A DNA stretch of 64,000 nt from Hoplostethus atlanticus (GCA_034670405.1 JAXDDX010000013.1:2539501-2603500); one strand, 5' to 3'; positions 39,926-53,573 are shown, numbered from the stretch's first letter. Notes: a model not told the origin generated them from the sequence alone. Numbers and translations are program-made.

Positions 39926-42366
39926 TATGGGTTTTAATATGCTGTAGACACCCATTATTCTACCGCTGTTGAACTGAGGTTATGATGAAATGTGAGCTGT
40001 GTGGTGACGTCCTCATGTTAGCTAATAGGGATTTCTTTAGGGATCTTTGCCCTCTTTCTTTCTCGTACAGAAACCATATGTAAGTGGATTTAGACGGGAC
40101 CAACACAGGGGTCATTGTTAAACCAAAGGCGCTGATCTGTCATTATAAAACCCACTATTCCTGTTTTGAACCACAACGCCTCACGATCAGCTGCTGATCG
40201 GTCATGATCAGAATATAATACAATAAAGATGAGTAATCGTCTGCTCTTCAACTTCCTCTTCATCTTTCGAGATGAATTCTGTATCACTTTATAGATGGTC
40301 AACAACAAAGAATAATATATTACTACTGTCCCTACGCATGCACTTGTGTGTGTGTGTGTGTAGGATGCACCAGGGTGGCATATGAGGAGGTGTATTCACT
40401 TAAACCACCCAAGGGTACTCAAATACCACCTCACCCACACAAACACACACACACACACACTCACTCACAGTCAGAGGAAAGGTCAAGTACAATGACCAGT
40501 GTGACCAATGCCAGTGTGACCTTTCAGAAACCTTTCATCTAGGAGGGCAAAGTCAAACAAAGCCTCCCACCAAAACCCTCTGTTCGCGTGCGCGCGATTT
40601 TTGAAGTAGCCGAGAGAGGAAGGGTCTCTTTGTTGTTATTGACAGAACCCACTGACTGGCTGTAGGTTTAACAAGAACCCGGACACTCCAGGTGTCCCTG
40701 AAGTGGTCATTCATTCAGAGACGGACCACAGTAAAAGGATGTGACCCTGGGCTTCACCACAGCTCTGTGTGGTATGAAGCATGAATACCAACTTGTACTT
40801 ACCTTCATCATTTATTGATACCCCAATCAATAATATCTCTGTGCTTCTAAATAGGCCTACTGCTATAGGGGAGACCAGGGATTGTGACACTTTCAATTCC
40901 ACCAATCATGGTAGAAGCATGGTAGAAATCATGTGATCAGCTGTGTAGATGCTCATTTCAGTCCCATTTCAGTTGGAGATTTAAAACCACTCACTTTAAC
41001 AACAGACGGGTGTAAGAAGTTTACACCAGATTCTGAAAGATCTAATTCAAGCGAGCAAGGAGATATGGACACAAATGTGAAAAATGTTACAACCATCCCC
41101 AATATCCCCTACTATAATAGCAGGCTCATAAGTTTCAAACAGAAACACACTAAAATAGCAGCCACATTTGAAATGCACTGTTTATGCCAAAGATGTACAC
41201 CTTTTTTTGGTTATTGCATATTCCTTTACTCAATTGAATGATTTCATCTGGACATAATCGCCTAAAACTCTTCTATTTCTGTCATTCTGGACCAAACTAT
41301 TTCACCTCAAGCATATTAGGTTTCCATCAGGAAGCACATGACATGTAGAACACAATCCCTAACGTTACAATGTAAAAGCTGTAGATCACGAAAACGGCAA
41401 ATAGGCTACTGTTCTGTGCTCAACAGCCAAACCCTCAGAACAAAGTGGAAATAGAGAAAACACAGCGGCACTAACCTGCACGAGACAACAACGTCCAGTC
41501 AAGTTGAATGTCCAGAAAAGTTGTGCTCCATCTGGACATTTCTCTCATGTCAGAGTGGAGTTGGTAAACGGTTTATGATGCGATGCTGCCCTAATGCACA
41601 CCTACTGTCGGAAACATGAGGATTATGAGGAACGCGCGCGCGATCGACTCAACAAAGTACCAAATACAAACTAGGGAAGTTGGATTTTTTTAAATTGTAT
41701 GATACCCGTAGTAGTAAATGAATTAAAACATCGATTACATGTGTGATTTGCTCCTGTCCTCCAAGTAACTTGTCTATTTCGCAAGTTGGATGTTTTCTCT
41801 TACGAGGAGACATTGAAAGCACCATAAAGCAGTTCCGCCCCTCTAACCACGGAGCCTCTGAAACATCTCTAAAAACTGTCAGACCAACAAAAAGCACTGA
41901 CGTATTCTTTTCCAACATCCCTAACGTAAAGTCGCTATAATCTGCCTGTACTATTCCTATATGGGAACCTCTAGTGTGTCTGTGGTACTCAAAAGTCAGT
42001 TTACAGGGACATTTGGTACTTTTATGTCATGTTGTGTCAGGCACCACTACAATGATCCTATAATATTCATATAGGATATTACCAATATTTTATAGTTCTG
42101 TTGTGATATGTGTATGGTTGGTGTCAGTACTGTACATGTTTGGCCAGTCACTGGTGATGATTACTCACTGGACAGTTTACAGTGCCAGTTGTGCCTGAGG
42201 AACTGAAACAGACAGATCTGGAATCAGTATCATCTTTTAAATCACTTCTCAGTTTTGTAAACTTGCCTTCTATTTTTATTGTATTTATTTATTTTTTTAC
42301 TAATATATTGTTTTACACTCTATTACACACTATTTTATGAGTCTAGTGTATTCTCCTTCTTCTGCT

Positions 42367-42396
42367 TTTATTATTATTATTATTATTATTATTGTT

Positions 42397-42450
<54 letters not shown>
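42367..42450. repeat. (TTA)n followed by (TGA)n tract
   Basis: TTA units 42367-42393 pass through one TTG into TGA units to 42450, compatible with one ancestral trinucleotide tract. Confidence 0.95.
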
Positions 42451-45400
42451 CCCTTTTCCACAAGATGGTGACATTTGACCATGGCTTCTGACCAGGAAGG
42501 CCTGTTAAAAACCATAATCCATAGGCAGAGTGAAGTAGCCCATCCTCCTTCTCTCTTGCTCTTAAGGGCAGAACAACCCATATAGAACAGGCCTTATATT
42601 CCATATTCTATATATATATATACTGTACTGTCTTCAGCCCAATGCATGCTGGCATAGTCTCCACTCTTGAATCATAAATGAGATACATTTTACTTCTAAA
42701 ATCCATTTTCAGTAGAGATCTACTATGTATCCATGCACAAAAAGGATATTTTCTGACTCACCAGACAACAACAGGAACACAACCCACACATAGTACAAAA
42801 AATACATGTTTTTTTTGTGCCTTCCATGATGTACTGTACTACTGACAGGGAAACACATACTGCACACAAAGAATTACCAGTTTGTTTAATCACATCAAAT
42901 CTTGTTATATATGTTTACACATATATATATATATATTCCACACAAAGTTGACTCTCAACCTCTCAAGATGTAACAGTTTGCATTTCTTCCACCAGGAGGT
43001 GCCAGTGATCATCTAATAACCTCTGGGTATGCAGGCAATGCTTTTTAGGTGGGCAATGTTGCTTGCAACATGGGAAGGGACATGTAATTAGAGAAAGCAA
43101 TTTGGGACAAACAGGTTGGTGATGAGAGTTATTGTCAGGAAAACATGTACATGTCCGCATGACCTGCCTGTGACTGTGACCATGGCCTGGAACCAGTTCT
43201 CCCAGTGTGCCAACCAGTTCAGAGGCAGAAAAAAGCACACAGTGAAACACAAGTGAGGAGATAAGATAGTGAGATAAGATAGTGCAGATAACGCAGCGCA
43301 TGCCTGGCTGCCGGCCACCTCCACCTGGGCTTTCGTTTTTCCCTTTGCTCTCTCAGATTACAGATATCTACCGTGCTGGATTTTCATCGCCGTCTTTTTT
43401 TTTTTTAACATGAAATTCATATCAAGGCTTTACTGGCAGGCCTGTGTGTTAATTCAGCAGAAAATGTGTGATGAGGACACACATCCTTTCCCTTACGGTA
43501 CTTAGCATCTTAAAAGGTTTCTCAGTCGGCCCCAGTACTCAGACAGCACACACACACACACACATACACAACTCATAATTACAAATTACAATTCCCACAG
43601 AGGAGAATTATAATACAATCCATACAAATTGATTAGAAGCAGCGAGGAAAACCCCAGATGTCCACGTTAGTCCATGTTAGTACAGTGCTAGTGCGCTACT
43701 GTACTGCACTGTAGTGTAATGTGGGGCTTAGGAGAACATTTCATGGGAGCCGTGTCACCCCGAGGCACAGAACAGCGAGCAGTCCATTAAACAGTCAAAT
43801 ACTGAAAGCATCGCATGACAGTGAGTAACTCTCTTGTCGCACGTCTGCAGCTCCCTCCCCTCTCACACCCAACACTACTGTAGCATTTTTAAATGCCACT
43901 ATATCACAGTCTGGTTAGTGGTGACACCTTGGTATAATCACCGAAAACAAACGAGACCTCGGTGGAGGTGATGAGTAGCTTCTATCTAGTTTCTCAATGT
44001 TAAGACCACATTTCCCATAAACCCCATTGTTTGCTGCCCCCTCCTCCCCTCTCTGCAGTTTAAAAGTTGTTATTTCATCTGGGCTCAGGCATTTAAATCC
44101 TTCTTATCGCGACCTTAAGGCGACCAAAGCCTCCACAGGGCTCTGGGACGTCCCTTCTGGAGCTCATACCGAAACGCCCCAGAAGAACTCCTGCACTGTT
44201 TTTTGACTAGCATGTTGGAAGTGATTTTTCCACTAGACCTTTCATTCCGTCCACCATCTTCCATTGCCAGGAACTCTGAAAGTTTTAGCTCCGTTCATGT
44301 TGGAAGAACAGGGGACTATTTTCAAACGTCAGCAACCCTTCAGCAAGCTTGATGCCGAAACAACTTGTTCATGCCAAGTGACAGCATCATCCAATTTGCT
44401 GCACGTATATGGAAAATCACATGTTAATATGATAGTGTAGGGTTTCCTTTCAAGCACTGAATGTAAAAAACATAATCTAAACTTTTGCAATTGTGAGCGT
44501 GAAACACTTTTTCCCTATCACATGTCAGCTAGTCAAAAATCTTTCAGTTTCAGTTTTGTCCATCGCTCAACGGCGAAGGTTCATATCCCATAAACCATGA
44601 CTCAGGACCTTTTCTGACTGAGCAGCCACTCTTCAATTTGGCATAGTCTCAATCCAACAAGCAGCACTTCCAATAAAATGTCATCTTTTAGAATCGATTC
44701 GCCTGTTATTCCAACAATCTTCTTCCAACCAACGTGCACCATGGAGGGAGGTGGCGAGCTGTGTGCACCGCTTATAATAGTTGAGATTTCATTTCAAGAG
44801 CTGCTTGGTGGATTGGATGAAGGGGAAATTGAAAACCGGGTCTGTCGATAAGCAAGGCCACATTAAATTGCAAGACTTTTTTTTTTTGGAACATCCTTCA
44901 TTGTGTTTTCAAGTGCAATCTCACACACATCTGTTAATTTTCCATATACAAATACATTTTTCCTCTTTCTTTTCCCTTTTGGTGCATTCAATCGGACATA
45001 TTCTCACAACATAAACAAAACAAGGCAGTCTAACTTGGAGCACTCCTTCCCTACTCTCCACCCCCACATTGATGACGGCTTAACATTATACCCATATTCA
45101 GAATGAGTAATAAATAAAGTAATAAACTAGTAACAAATAATGTGTAAATCAAAATGGTGTGAAAAACAAGTGCTGGAAGAACAGCGCCCTCTTTCTGTTT
45201 TGCGCCGTAAAGCAATCCAGCAGATTTCCCTCCAAATCCGACCCGGTGGCGCACAATGTAATATGCAGTGTAGAGGCTGCCAGTCTTCTCTCAGTCTTGT
45301 TTGTCTACGGTAATTATACTAAAATGAATGGGGTGATTTATTGATGAAAAAGCTGCACATAGCACCTTTAATAACCTTTTTGCACCCAGTCTGCCACCAG

Positions 45401-45852
45401 CAATTAGCAGCAAAACAGCATTTGACTTTGACAGATGTCTTTTCTTCCAATATAGCTAGATACCACACGTGATGGATTTTGAAATGAATGTCAGGAGAAA
45501 ACCCTACATCATACATTTTAGTACTTTTAATCTGCACGGCGCTGTTTGATTTCTACACACCGTGCTTTCTGTTTTCTTAAATTACCCTGGTGTCTGGTCA
45601 GATGGTGCATTTGATATTGTTTCTTTGGAGAGTCCCTGCGTAGGTGGTTTATCAGTTTGTTAAGTAACTCTGCCCTTAACTATTTGGTAATATAAAAATT
45701 TCCAGTAAAATTCTGCAAATGCAGATTGGTGATGAAAGTCTACACTGTATTTAAATGGATGGTATTTTCAATGGACCTCAGACCTCTTTTAAAAGCAACA
45801 CTTTTGGCTCCGCTCAGATAAATCATTCTCAATTTGAGTTAGAGGAAGGATT

Positions 45853-45916
<64 letters not shown>

Positions 45917-46085
45917 GAGGGTATGTAATTGTAAAACGTTATTCCTTTGTACAGAGCATCGATACGGGACTGAGGGACGGAGCCTGTACTCTTTTTTTTT
46001 TTTACACACGTTGCCATGGAAACCAGCCCAGCAGCCAACCAGCTGCTGCAAGAATCCACAGAAATTCCTCCAATCCCCCCATCCT

Positions 46086-46123
<38 letters not shown>

Positions 46124-46136
46124 ACACACACACACA

Positions 46137-46180
<44 letters not shown>
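46086..46180. repeat. (CA)n microsatellite with TA interruptions
   Basis: About 95 bp of CA with two TA interruptions; a second CA tract lies at 46311-46345 and a GA tract at 45853-45913. Confidence 0.97.
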
Positions 46181-46185
<5 letters not shown>

Positions 46186-46307
46186 ATACACCCTTCTCTT
46201 CACATTCATATTGCATACCAGCACATGGATTATTGTAAGGCAACCAGGTTTACTGAGTGGTTGTTGCACAGTAAAAAGAATGAAACCTCTGCACAAGAGA
46301 GCAGAGG

Positions 46308-46347
<40 letters not shown>

Positions 46348-46857
46348 TCGCACACACTTGGGGTGCAGAGAGCTGCTGCATAGCCAAAGTGTGACATGGT
46401 GGTATGCCAGTTGACAGAGAGAATGGAGAGCGATAGACGTGAGAGGAAATGAGTCAGCTATTTCAAAAAAACTAACCACAAGTTTCTAATGCTGGGAAAC
46501 CGAAATTCACCAAATTTCCCAGGGTGCAAAGAATAATTTAACTTGTAGATGCAGGACAAGCAAGCATTCATGAAGACTTCATCAAATAAAGAACAGGCCA
46601 TGTTTGACCCATACAAAAATACAAACACACACACATACACACAAATTGCATGCACATATGCACAGACATGCACACACCCATGCACACAAATAGAGCATGA
46701 TAATTGGAATATGTTGTGTTAAACATCTGGGCTGAATCCTCGCTGTCTGGCATATAATGCAGTTCAATACAAGAGAATAATTGGTGCCAGCAAAATAAAA
46801 GAGAAAGAAAGAAAAAAAGAGAGAAAGAGGGTAAATTAAAGTGTTGGAGGGTTGGTG

Positions 46858-47355
46858 GTAAGATCCGACCGAAATGGGTTTTCAAAGATTGATATTTTTG
46901 TACTGAAGCCGATATTTTGTGCCGATATTCAATATCTTTTTTTTCCAAAGATATCAAAAAATGTAAAAAAAAATTCAAAGTATTCAGTGTTTCTTCCTGA
47001 ATTGTATTCTTGTCAGGGTGGAAAAAACCCTGAATCCTCATTTAGACCCTCATGGGACACTAAAACCACCTTGAAACCCAGACTAAATTCTTTTAGGGTT
47101 AGCAGACCCACCTCCTATTCAACGGTAGGGAAACTCTGGGATACATTATTGCCTTTAAATGAAGAATTAATGTCCAAAAAAAACTATTATTGAAGAATTA
47201 CATGAATAAATAAAATAAAATGTCACCGCAGGTTTTACAGACTGTTCTCATGTCGCTGTGGTCAGGGGGGAATCTGATCATATCGGCGGTGCAGGACATG
47301 GCTGGACACACAATATTTAATAAAAGGCCAACATCGACCATATCGGTCTAACCCC
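46858..47355 (+). mobile_element. hAT-like non-autonomous DNA element with 8-bp target duplication (reference copy)
   Basis: 498 bp flanked on both sides by the direct repeat GGTTGGTG (46850-46857 and 47356-47363), an 8-bp duplication typical of hAT elements. The ends are imperfect inverted repeats: GACCGAAATGGGTTTTCAAA on the left, and on the right (complement) GGGTTAGACCGATATGGTCG. The family consensus end from several copies here is CAGGGTTAGACCGATATGGG, with the hAT-typical CAGGG start. It has no coding capacity. At least ten further copies or fragments occur in the window. Confidence 0.7.
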
Positions 47356-47812
47356 GGTTGGTGCAGCATGCTGATGTCTTGTCTGTGACTCTGGCGGGGT
47401 TTTGAATTTCCCTGACGCAAGTGAGGAGGGGAGGAAGAAAGCTTCAGCCGGTGACCTTCCAGAGACGGGCCTCGACCAGTCGACACAGCTCTGATCTCAC
47501 GTTACTGACAGACCTCCCCCCAGGGCCGCCGTAACACACACACAAACACACACACACACACATCTATAGCCAAGCCCCCCCATGCCACCCACTTTGACAG
47601 GACAACATGAGATTACTGTCTCTGATAATCCACTCAGCCTGCTGGACCAGTGGCATCGCACCACTGACTGGGGATGGAGTTTATTTTGAGTGGCAGGTAT
47701 GATGTTCCTGGGACTTTCTATTGGTTTTCTGTTGATCTGTTTAGTTTCCAAGTGGTCGCGTTTTCCCCTGGTGTTTATTATAGCTCTGACCTCCTGACAC
47801 CTGAAGGCTTCC

Positions 47813-48238
47813 AGTGGGGATTGGACTGATATATGGAGACGATATCGCCCTTTTACTTAAAAATCAGATCCGGTCCTGTCAGTGTGGTCCACCTCTGATA
47901 TGATGGATATGAGTGGATCAATGCTACACTGGTTGTCTGTTGGTCCTTAACCTGAATTGACTGTAATGCAACATTTTGATATTTCAATTATAATTATTAG
48001 AGTTTTAGTGTCCCATGATGGTCTAAAAGCTGTTTCAGAGGCTTTCCCATCCTGACAAGAATACAATTCTGGTTTAAGCACCGAATCCTTGTAATTCTTT
48101 GGAAGTTTTTGGCATGAAAACAGTAACATCTTATTATATTGAATATATCAGCACAAAATATCACCACATTATCGGCTATCAACAGCTTCAGTCCAAAAAT
48201 ATCGGCATCAGCCTTAAAAAACCCACATCAGTCGCCCC
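47813..48238 (-). mobile_element. hAT-like non-autonomous element, second copy, opposite orientation
   Basis: Shares with the 46858-47355 copy, inverted, the CACCTCTGATATGATGGATA, AAGCTGTTTCAGAGGCTTT and TCAGTCCAAAAATATCGGCA blocks. Both ends resemble the family terminal repeat (left ATTGGACTGATAT, right ACCCACATCAGTCGCCCC). It lies only about 460 bp from the first copy, forming an inverted pair. No clean target duplication was found. Confidence 0.65.
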
Positions 48239-48817
48239 TTAATACATGGTGCAGGGGATTCAAGCAGCCTGCACCCGCCTTTCAATTCCATTTTATGTCT
48301 GAGGAAAGACCATTTAATAGCTCTCATCCTGGTGTGTTGCGCCGTTCACCTTGAGACACTCATGAATTTTTCCTAACTTTTGTTTAGACCTGCGCTTGGC
48401 TTACCGGCAGAGCCGCACACATCAATAAATAATAGCAATGAATCAAAGGTGATCCCCGGGTGTAATTGGAGACCAAGTCGTCCAGTTGACAGAATACGTG
48501 CAGGCTATCATTCAAAATTTGCCTCTTCTTTTAGTGTTTCCTATGTCAAAGTGGGCGAGTTTCCACATACTCGGCCGACTCCCAATTATTATTTCTTGTT
48601 TTTTTTATTCCCTCCCCCGCCGCCCACCCACAGCACCAAAAACACACTTCTTTCTCCCCCCGCCGCTCCCGTCGTGTCCCAGCACTCTCCTGTCTTTTTT
48701 CAAAGGAGCAATTTATTTCCATTTTTATCATTTCATCCATTCCCCCAATGATAACATCAATGAATACATTACCTTTTGAAAGAGAGAAGAAGAGGGCAAA
48801 AGAGATGAATTTACACC

Positions 48818-48821
<4 letters not shown>

Positions 48822-48890
<69 letters not shown>
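48822..48890. repeat. (TC)n then (GC)n microsatellite
   Basis: Pure TC 48822-48876 changes abruptly to alternating GC 48877-48890, a sequence able to adopt Z-DNA. Confidence 0.95.
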
Positions 48891-49459
48891 TCTCTATCAG
48901 ATGTATGCCTCGCGTGGTGGAGCCAGGCATATGGAAATGGAGCTATAGTAGATGGAGGGAGTCCCAGAGGCAGTCCAGATGACTAATGAATAATGAACAA
49001 TAGAGAGGGAACTGTTCTGTCGTATAAACAGAGGTGTGATGTTAAAGATAGGCCACCATTCAGCCCCTGCTAAACATTAATCAATAGTGAATCGTGTCGC
49101 AGTGACTGGAATCACATGAGCGCGCCTCCACTCAGACGTCTATTAGCTTATCAAAACCTCAGTGAGTGCATAATTTATGAGACATGCCTCGCCGGATTCA
49201 GATTGGGATCTATCGATGCAGGGGGACGGGGTAGATCTCCTGGTGCAATTTGGATGAAATAAATGCAGATTATTCCTGAGGTAGAGAAGTTTGGATCCCA
49301 TCTGTAGGAGTGCAACCATGCAGACTGTTGTGTTAATGGAAAAAGTCCACGGGAAAACAATCATCTCACATTCACGGGTCTCTTTTGTTATTTGGTGTAT
49401 TTTTCTGGCCAAACGTAGACAGCCCCTCAGAATCAAAGAGCAAGGTCTCTCTTTCTACA

Positions 49460-49850
49460 CCGACGTTCAACAATCATACAGGGAGAAATCCATCAGAGAG
49501 GAGGACAGTAGCCAAGACAGACCAGAATGCAATACAGTAGCCAAGATATACCAGAATGCAATGCAGTAGCCAAGATAGACCAAAATGCAATGCATTGCAG
49601 CCACGAAACACTCTGCTTTCTCTTGATTGGAAAAACTTGCTCTCTTAAGCTCTTGCTCTCTCTCCACCTACACATATAACCCACAGATGAAAGGAACAAG
49701 TTCAGGCACGTACGTCAAAAGGCATTCTGGGAAACGGAGGAACTCACTAATTGAAGCAGAAGTCACTAACTGAACAAACAAACTCCTGGAATGCGTTGAA
49801 CATCACAGATTGATGATACATGAGGGGTGTTTTCCTTTAAGATGCTGAAA
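49460..49850 (+). repeat. Unclassified dispersed repeat, copy 1
   Basis: Shares with 61838-62195, in order: CAGGGAGAAATCCATC, GACCAGAATGCAAT, AAAGGCATTCTGGGAAACG, and TGTTGAACATCA(C/T)AGATTG. This copy contains an extra expansion of about 27-bp units (49506-49585). No terminal repeats or coding frame seen; class unknown. Confidence 0.55.
49506..49585. repeat. Short tandem array, about 27-bp unit, three copies
   Basis: Unit AGTAGCCAAGA(C/T)A(G/T)ACCA followed by GAATGCAAT, imperfectly repeated three times inside a dispersed repeat. Confidence 0.7.
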
Positions 49851-50230
49851 GTGAAGTAGTAGTAGTAGCGTTCATCATCATCGTCCTCATCCTCATCTGA
49901 CTGCTCGCTCTCTGTCTGGCCTTTGAAGACCTGCGTGCGTTCTCACGACCTAGATCTCAAGACTGCAATGCAAGGGATGTTGTGTGTGAGAGCTAGAGTG
50001 TTATGGTTAACCATACACACACACACACACACACACACACCCGCCCCCCTCGCCTCCAGCAGCCCCACCCACACACATACTGAGGTTACCTTGATCCAGC
50101 TGTGTCCTGTCACACACGGTCACAAAGGGTTTTGAGTGTGAATCGTGTTTTATTTTTGTTTCTTTTGGTCAGGGGGCAGCAGGAGGATTTAGTTCTACTC
50201 TTTGAATCCCCTGCACTGGAAAGAAATTTG

Positions 50231-51270
50231 ACCAATAAGGGTTTTTGAAGGTCGATACTGGCGTCTATTTCCAATTTGACCTCTCTATCTAACTGTTTTC
50301 AACATTTTTTATTCTCTACTGTAAGGTGTGACTGACCTTAGTTTTTATTTACTTTTTGGTAGATACCTCCCACTGCTCACTTGCATTTTGTGAGGAATGA
50401 AAAATCTATTGTATGCAATTCGTATCAGTATGACTTTTCATCTTTATGGGTTTTTGAGGGCTGGAACTGATATTTTTGGATTGAAGCCTCCAATTTTCTG
50501 CCGATATTAAAAATATCTTAAACAATTTTCACATCAAACAAATCCCCAAATTACAAGTATTCAGTGTTTCCCCCAGAATTATTATTCAGGTCAGGGTGGA
50601 AAAGCCCTTATTCATGCATTTTTGTTCATGCATTTTTGCATTGATCAATTCTACAACAAATATGTAATCAATCAAACTGCATCATATCCATCATATCAGA
50701 GGTGGACAACACTGACTGGCTGATATCTGACATCACATCAACAACCGCTTCAACAGTCCAGTCCTACTAATGACACTATATAGTCTTTTGAACAACTTCA
50801 TTCTTAGATAACTTCACCATCCTTGTCTTCTTCTTCTCTCTGTCTCTCTCCATCACATCAGAGGTGGATGAAACTGACTGCCCGATATTGGATTTTTAAT
50901 AAAAGACCAATAACATCAAACCACAAGACCTCAATTGTGCCTCCTCTGATGTATTTTTCCCTGTACGATGTTTTAGATCACTGAAACATTTTCTGATATC
51001 AAACTCCATTGTAGCTGCTGGAAATATGATGTCACGTCAGTCTACATTTACACCACGGGAATAAGAAAAAAATACACCAAATACACCAAAATGTTGTGAC
51101 CCAAAAATACAACATCACCAATAGCTGTTTTTGTTGCTGAAGTGTTTTAGGGTGGATCTTTCCTTTAGCCCTGGTCAGGGAGGAAGCTCCATCGTATCAG
51201 AGGTAGGCAACATGACATTTTTAGTCAAAAACCAATATTAGCCCAATATATCGGCATTTACATCCATGTA
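50231..51270 (+). mobile_element. Cluster of hAT-like family copies
   Basis: Repeated family blocks occur in the order left end (50231 and again about 50448), middle (TTTCCCCCAGAATTATTATT, 50570), TCATATCCATCATATCAGAG (50685), a second TCAGAGGTGGATGAAACTGA (50858) and a third TCAGAGGTAGGCAACATGAC near 51197, ending CCCAATATATCGG near 51258. This needs at least two, probably three, partly deleted copies in the same orientation. Exact boundaries between copies were not resolved. Confidence 0.55.
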
Positions 51271-52630
51271 GCCCAGTGAACCCAAACTGAAACAGCTGAA
51301 ATCACAGCAAATGAATAAATGAAACACGACAAATTAAACGGCGGCAACATGAATTCAGTGATGCCGTCTCCTCTCATTCAGGGCTTCTTTTAAATGGCTG
51401 TTTACCCCTCCGCTGTCATGACTTACTTAGTCTGTATTCCCATACAACAGGGGAAAATCATGCAAAGCGGACGTTTGATATGAGGTTGCCAGGCAACAGT
51501 ATAAGGTAGCAGCTTTTCAGAGTGACTCAATACAAAGTGTCAGAGTTGGGAAAGCGTGTGTGTGTGTGTGTGCACGTGTGTGCGAGTGCTATTGAATTAA
51601 TTCAACTGCACACACACGGATAACTGGTGAGGCACGACACATCTCGCTGCTCAATACTCTCTGGATTCACAGGCTTTATGAATTTCTATTAGATAATGTT
51701 ACACGGAGAACATTGCAAATGAATCAGCAGATCGGGTCATGTACTGCACGCATGACTAACACAGCATTACCTCCAATTACAGGTCTACATGAAACAGCCA
51801 TCGCCACATGGGGGGTAATTGCTTTTAGTGCTCCATCAGGAACCGTTGTGCCAATTGATGGTAAATCACTAATGGCTGTATCATGTATATATAGCGTTTT
51901 ATGTTAAGCATGCTGGGATTTTCAGATGTTGGTTTGTAAGTGGTTCATATTTCAGTTTGACAAACCAACACTCTCCTGAGGACTAAGAGGTGATTCCCCT
52001 TCACTACCAAATTTTGTTTTCCTTTTCCCCCCAATTTTCTATTTTGCCCCCAAGATCACTCATAAGGAGATTAATACAAGGGTGTCAGTTGGGCATGGCA
52101 AAGGAAATGTTATCTTATAGTTTTTATTGTTGTGATGGAGCAAAAATCTATTTGGAAGCTACAACAAAAAATCAGGGGGAAAAAAAAATCACGTTCAGGA
52201 CTGATGATTTAACATTGACCAAATAATAACATCTTGTCAGTCAGCAGCTGCTCTAGTGGATGTAAGCAGGGTTTGGATGTTTTGGTGGTAAATAATATTT
52301 GCTACAGGGAGTTTGCCATAGCTTAGAGTTTAGTGAATTGTCACCCCTGGATTAACATGGTGAAATATTGCACACAAATCGATTCAGTTGTGACTCCTAA
52401 TGGTGGAGGTAAATGGTCCTAACTGGCTGGTTTATTGCTCGTCTTGACAGAAATATCAGCCTCCTTTTGTTCCACAGTGAGTTTGTGCATTACTGTGCAA
52501 TGGTTCACTGTTAACCACAGCAAAGTCTGTCTGAGACTTCCTACATCACACACGCATGAGAGAGCATGAGTTAACCCTTAATACGCCTTAGAGTATATGG
52601 AGCTCTGCTCTGCAACGCTGCATGGCAGTA

Positions 52631-52705
52631 CTATTAGTAGTAGTAACAGTAGTAAGAGTAGTAGTAGTAGTAGTTATAGTAGTAGTAGTAGTAGTAACAG
52701 TAGTA

Positions 52706-52761
<56 letters not shown>

Positions 52762-52990
52762 ATAATACAGTAGTAGTAGTAATGGTAGTAGTAGTAGTAG
52801 TAGTAGCAGTAGTAGTAACAGTAGTAAGAGTAGTAGTAGTAGTAGTAACAGTAGTAGTAGTAACAGTAGTAAGAGCAGTAGTAGTAGTAGCAAGTAATAG
52901 TAATATAGTTGTTGTAACAGTAGTAGGAAAAATAGTAGTAGTAACGGTAGTACCAGCAGTAAGAGTAGTTGTAGTATTAGTATTACTTAA
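52631..52990. repeat. Long compound (TAG)n trinucleotide tract
   Basis: About 360 bp of TAG units with interspersed AAC, GAG and AAT variants. Reading frames across it are polyleucine or polyvaline artefacts. Confidence 0.95.
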
Positions 52991-53567
52991 TTAAACAGAC
53001 TTAGATATATATTTAAATATAGAGGAAATTTGTTATGTATTTCTTATATATTTGTGCAATCTGTAGAACTATAACTACCCATAATTCTCCATTTAATATC
53101 TGTAAAATAGGATCCAGATATTGTCAACCACTTCAGTTACCCATGATCCTTTTAAGTCTTTTGTGTGCTATCAATCGTTTTCTAAGACTAAGTTGCTTTG
53201 ATGCCTCACCTTTTCATTTTCTCAGTTGAGTGAAAAACCACCCAGCAGTCGTCCAAGAGCGATGTGTGGCAGCTGACTGTGTAATAACAAATAACGTAAT
53301 AACTTGTCAAAATAAAATGTCCCTCTAAATGGATCCATAAAGGAATAAAGTTGTAAATTGCAAGTTAGTGTAATAACAACTTCAGACTGATATTGTAATA
53401 ATTAAAACCCTTCAATAATAAAATAATCAACCCTGCAATAATTGCTGGTTACTGTAATAATTTACAATATGAGGCCTTATTACATCTTTTACCCAGTTGC
53501 AACACGGCAACGCTCCCATCATGGGGAATGAGTGTACAGGACAATAACAAATAAAAATCAGTAGAAA

Positions 53568-53573
53568 TTTATT
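53568..53573 (-). other. AATAAA (TTTATT on plus) candidate polyadenylation signal, sfmbt2
   Basis: Canonical hexamer on the minus strand, about 990 bp beyond the sfmbt2 stop codon. AT-rich sequence with no coding signal lies between, consistent with a 3' UTR from 54562 down to about 53550. Confidence 0.4.

Larger units (their letters stand above)
37561..53567. other. Long intergenic region between prkcq and sfmbt2, no supported gene
   Basis: About 16 kb in which every longer reading frame is short, overlaps a microsatellite or lacks splice and homology support. It contains a hAT-like element with a nested TTAA element (38.2-38.9 kb), another interspersed repeat (39.4-39.9 kb), two hAT-like copies (46.9-48.2 kb), several more at 50.2-51.3 kb, a dispersed repeat at 49.46-49.85 kb and many simple repeats. 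Unrepetitive, base-balanced stretches (for example 49050-49440 and 51600-51960) could be regulatory. Confidence 0.6.

Noticed and set aside
41649-41940. Short frames on both strands upstream of prkcq
   Set aside because: Mutually overlapping, no domain, no promoter or splice support.
45100-45375. Possible second TTAA element ending in CATAGCACCTTTAA
   Set aside because: Right end looks typical, but no convincing left terminus was found.
45829-46479. 216-codon frame with Cys-Val repeats
   Set aside because: Made of CA and GA microsatellites; no splice or protein evidence.
52588-52893. Polyleucine/polytyrosine frame
   Set aside because: Translation of the (TAG)n microsatellite.
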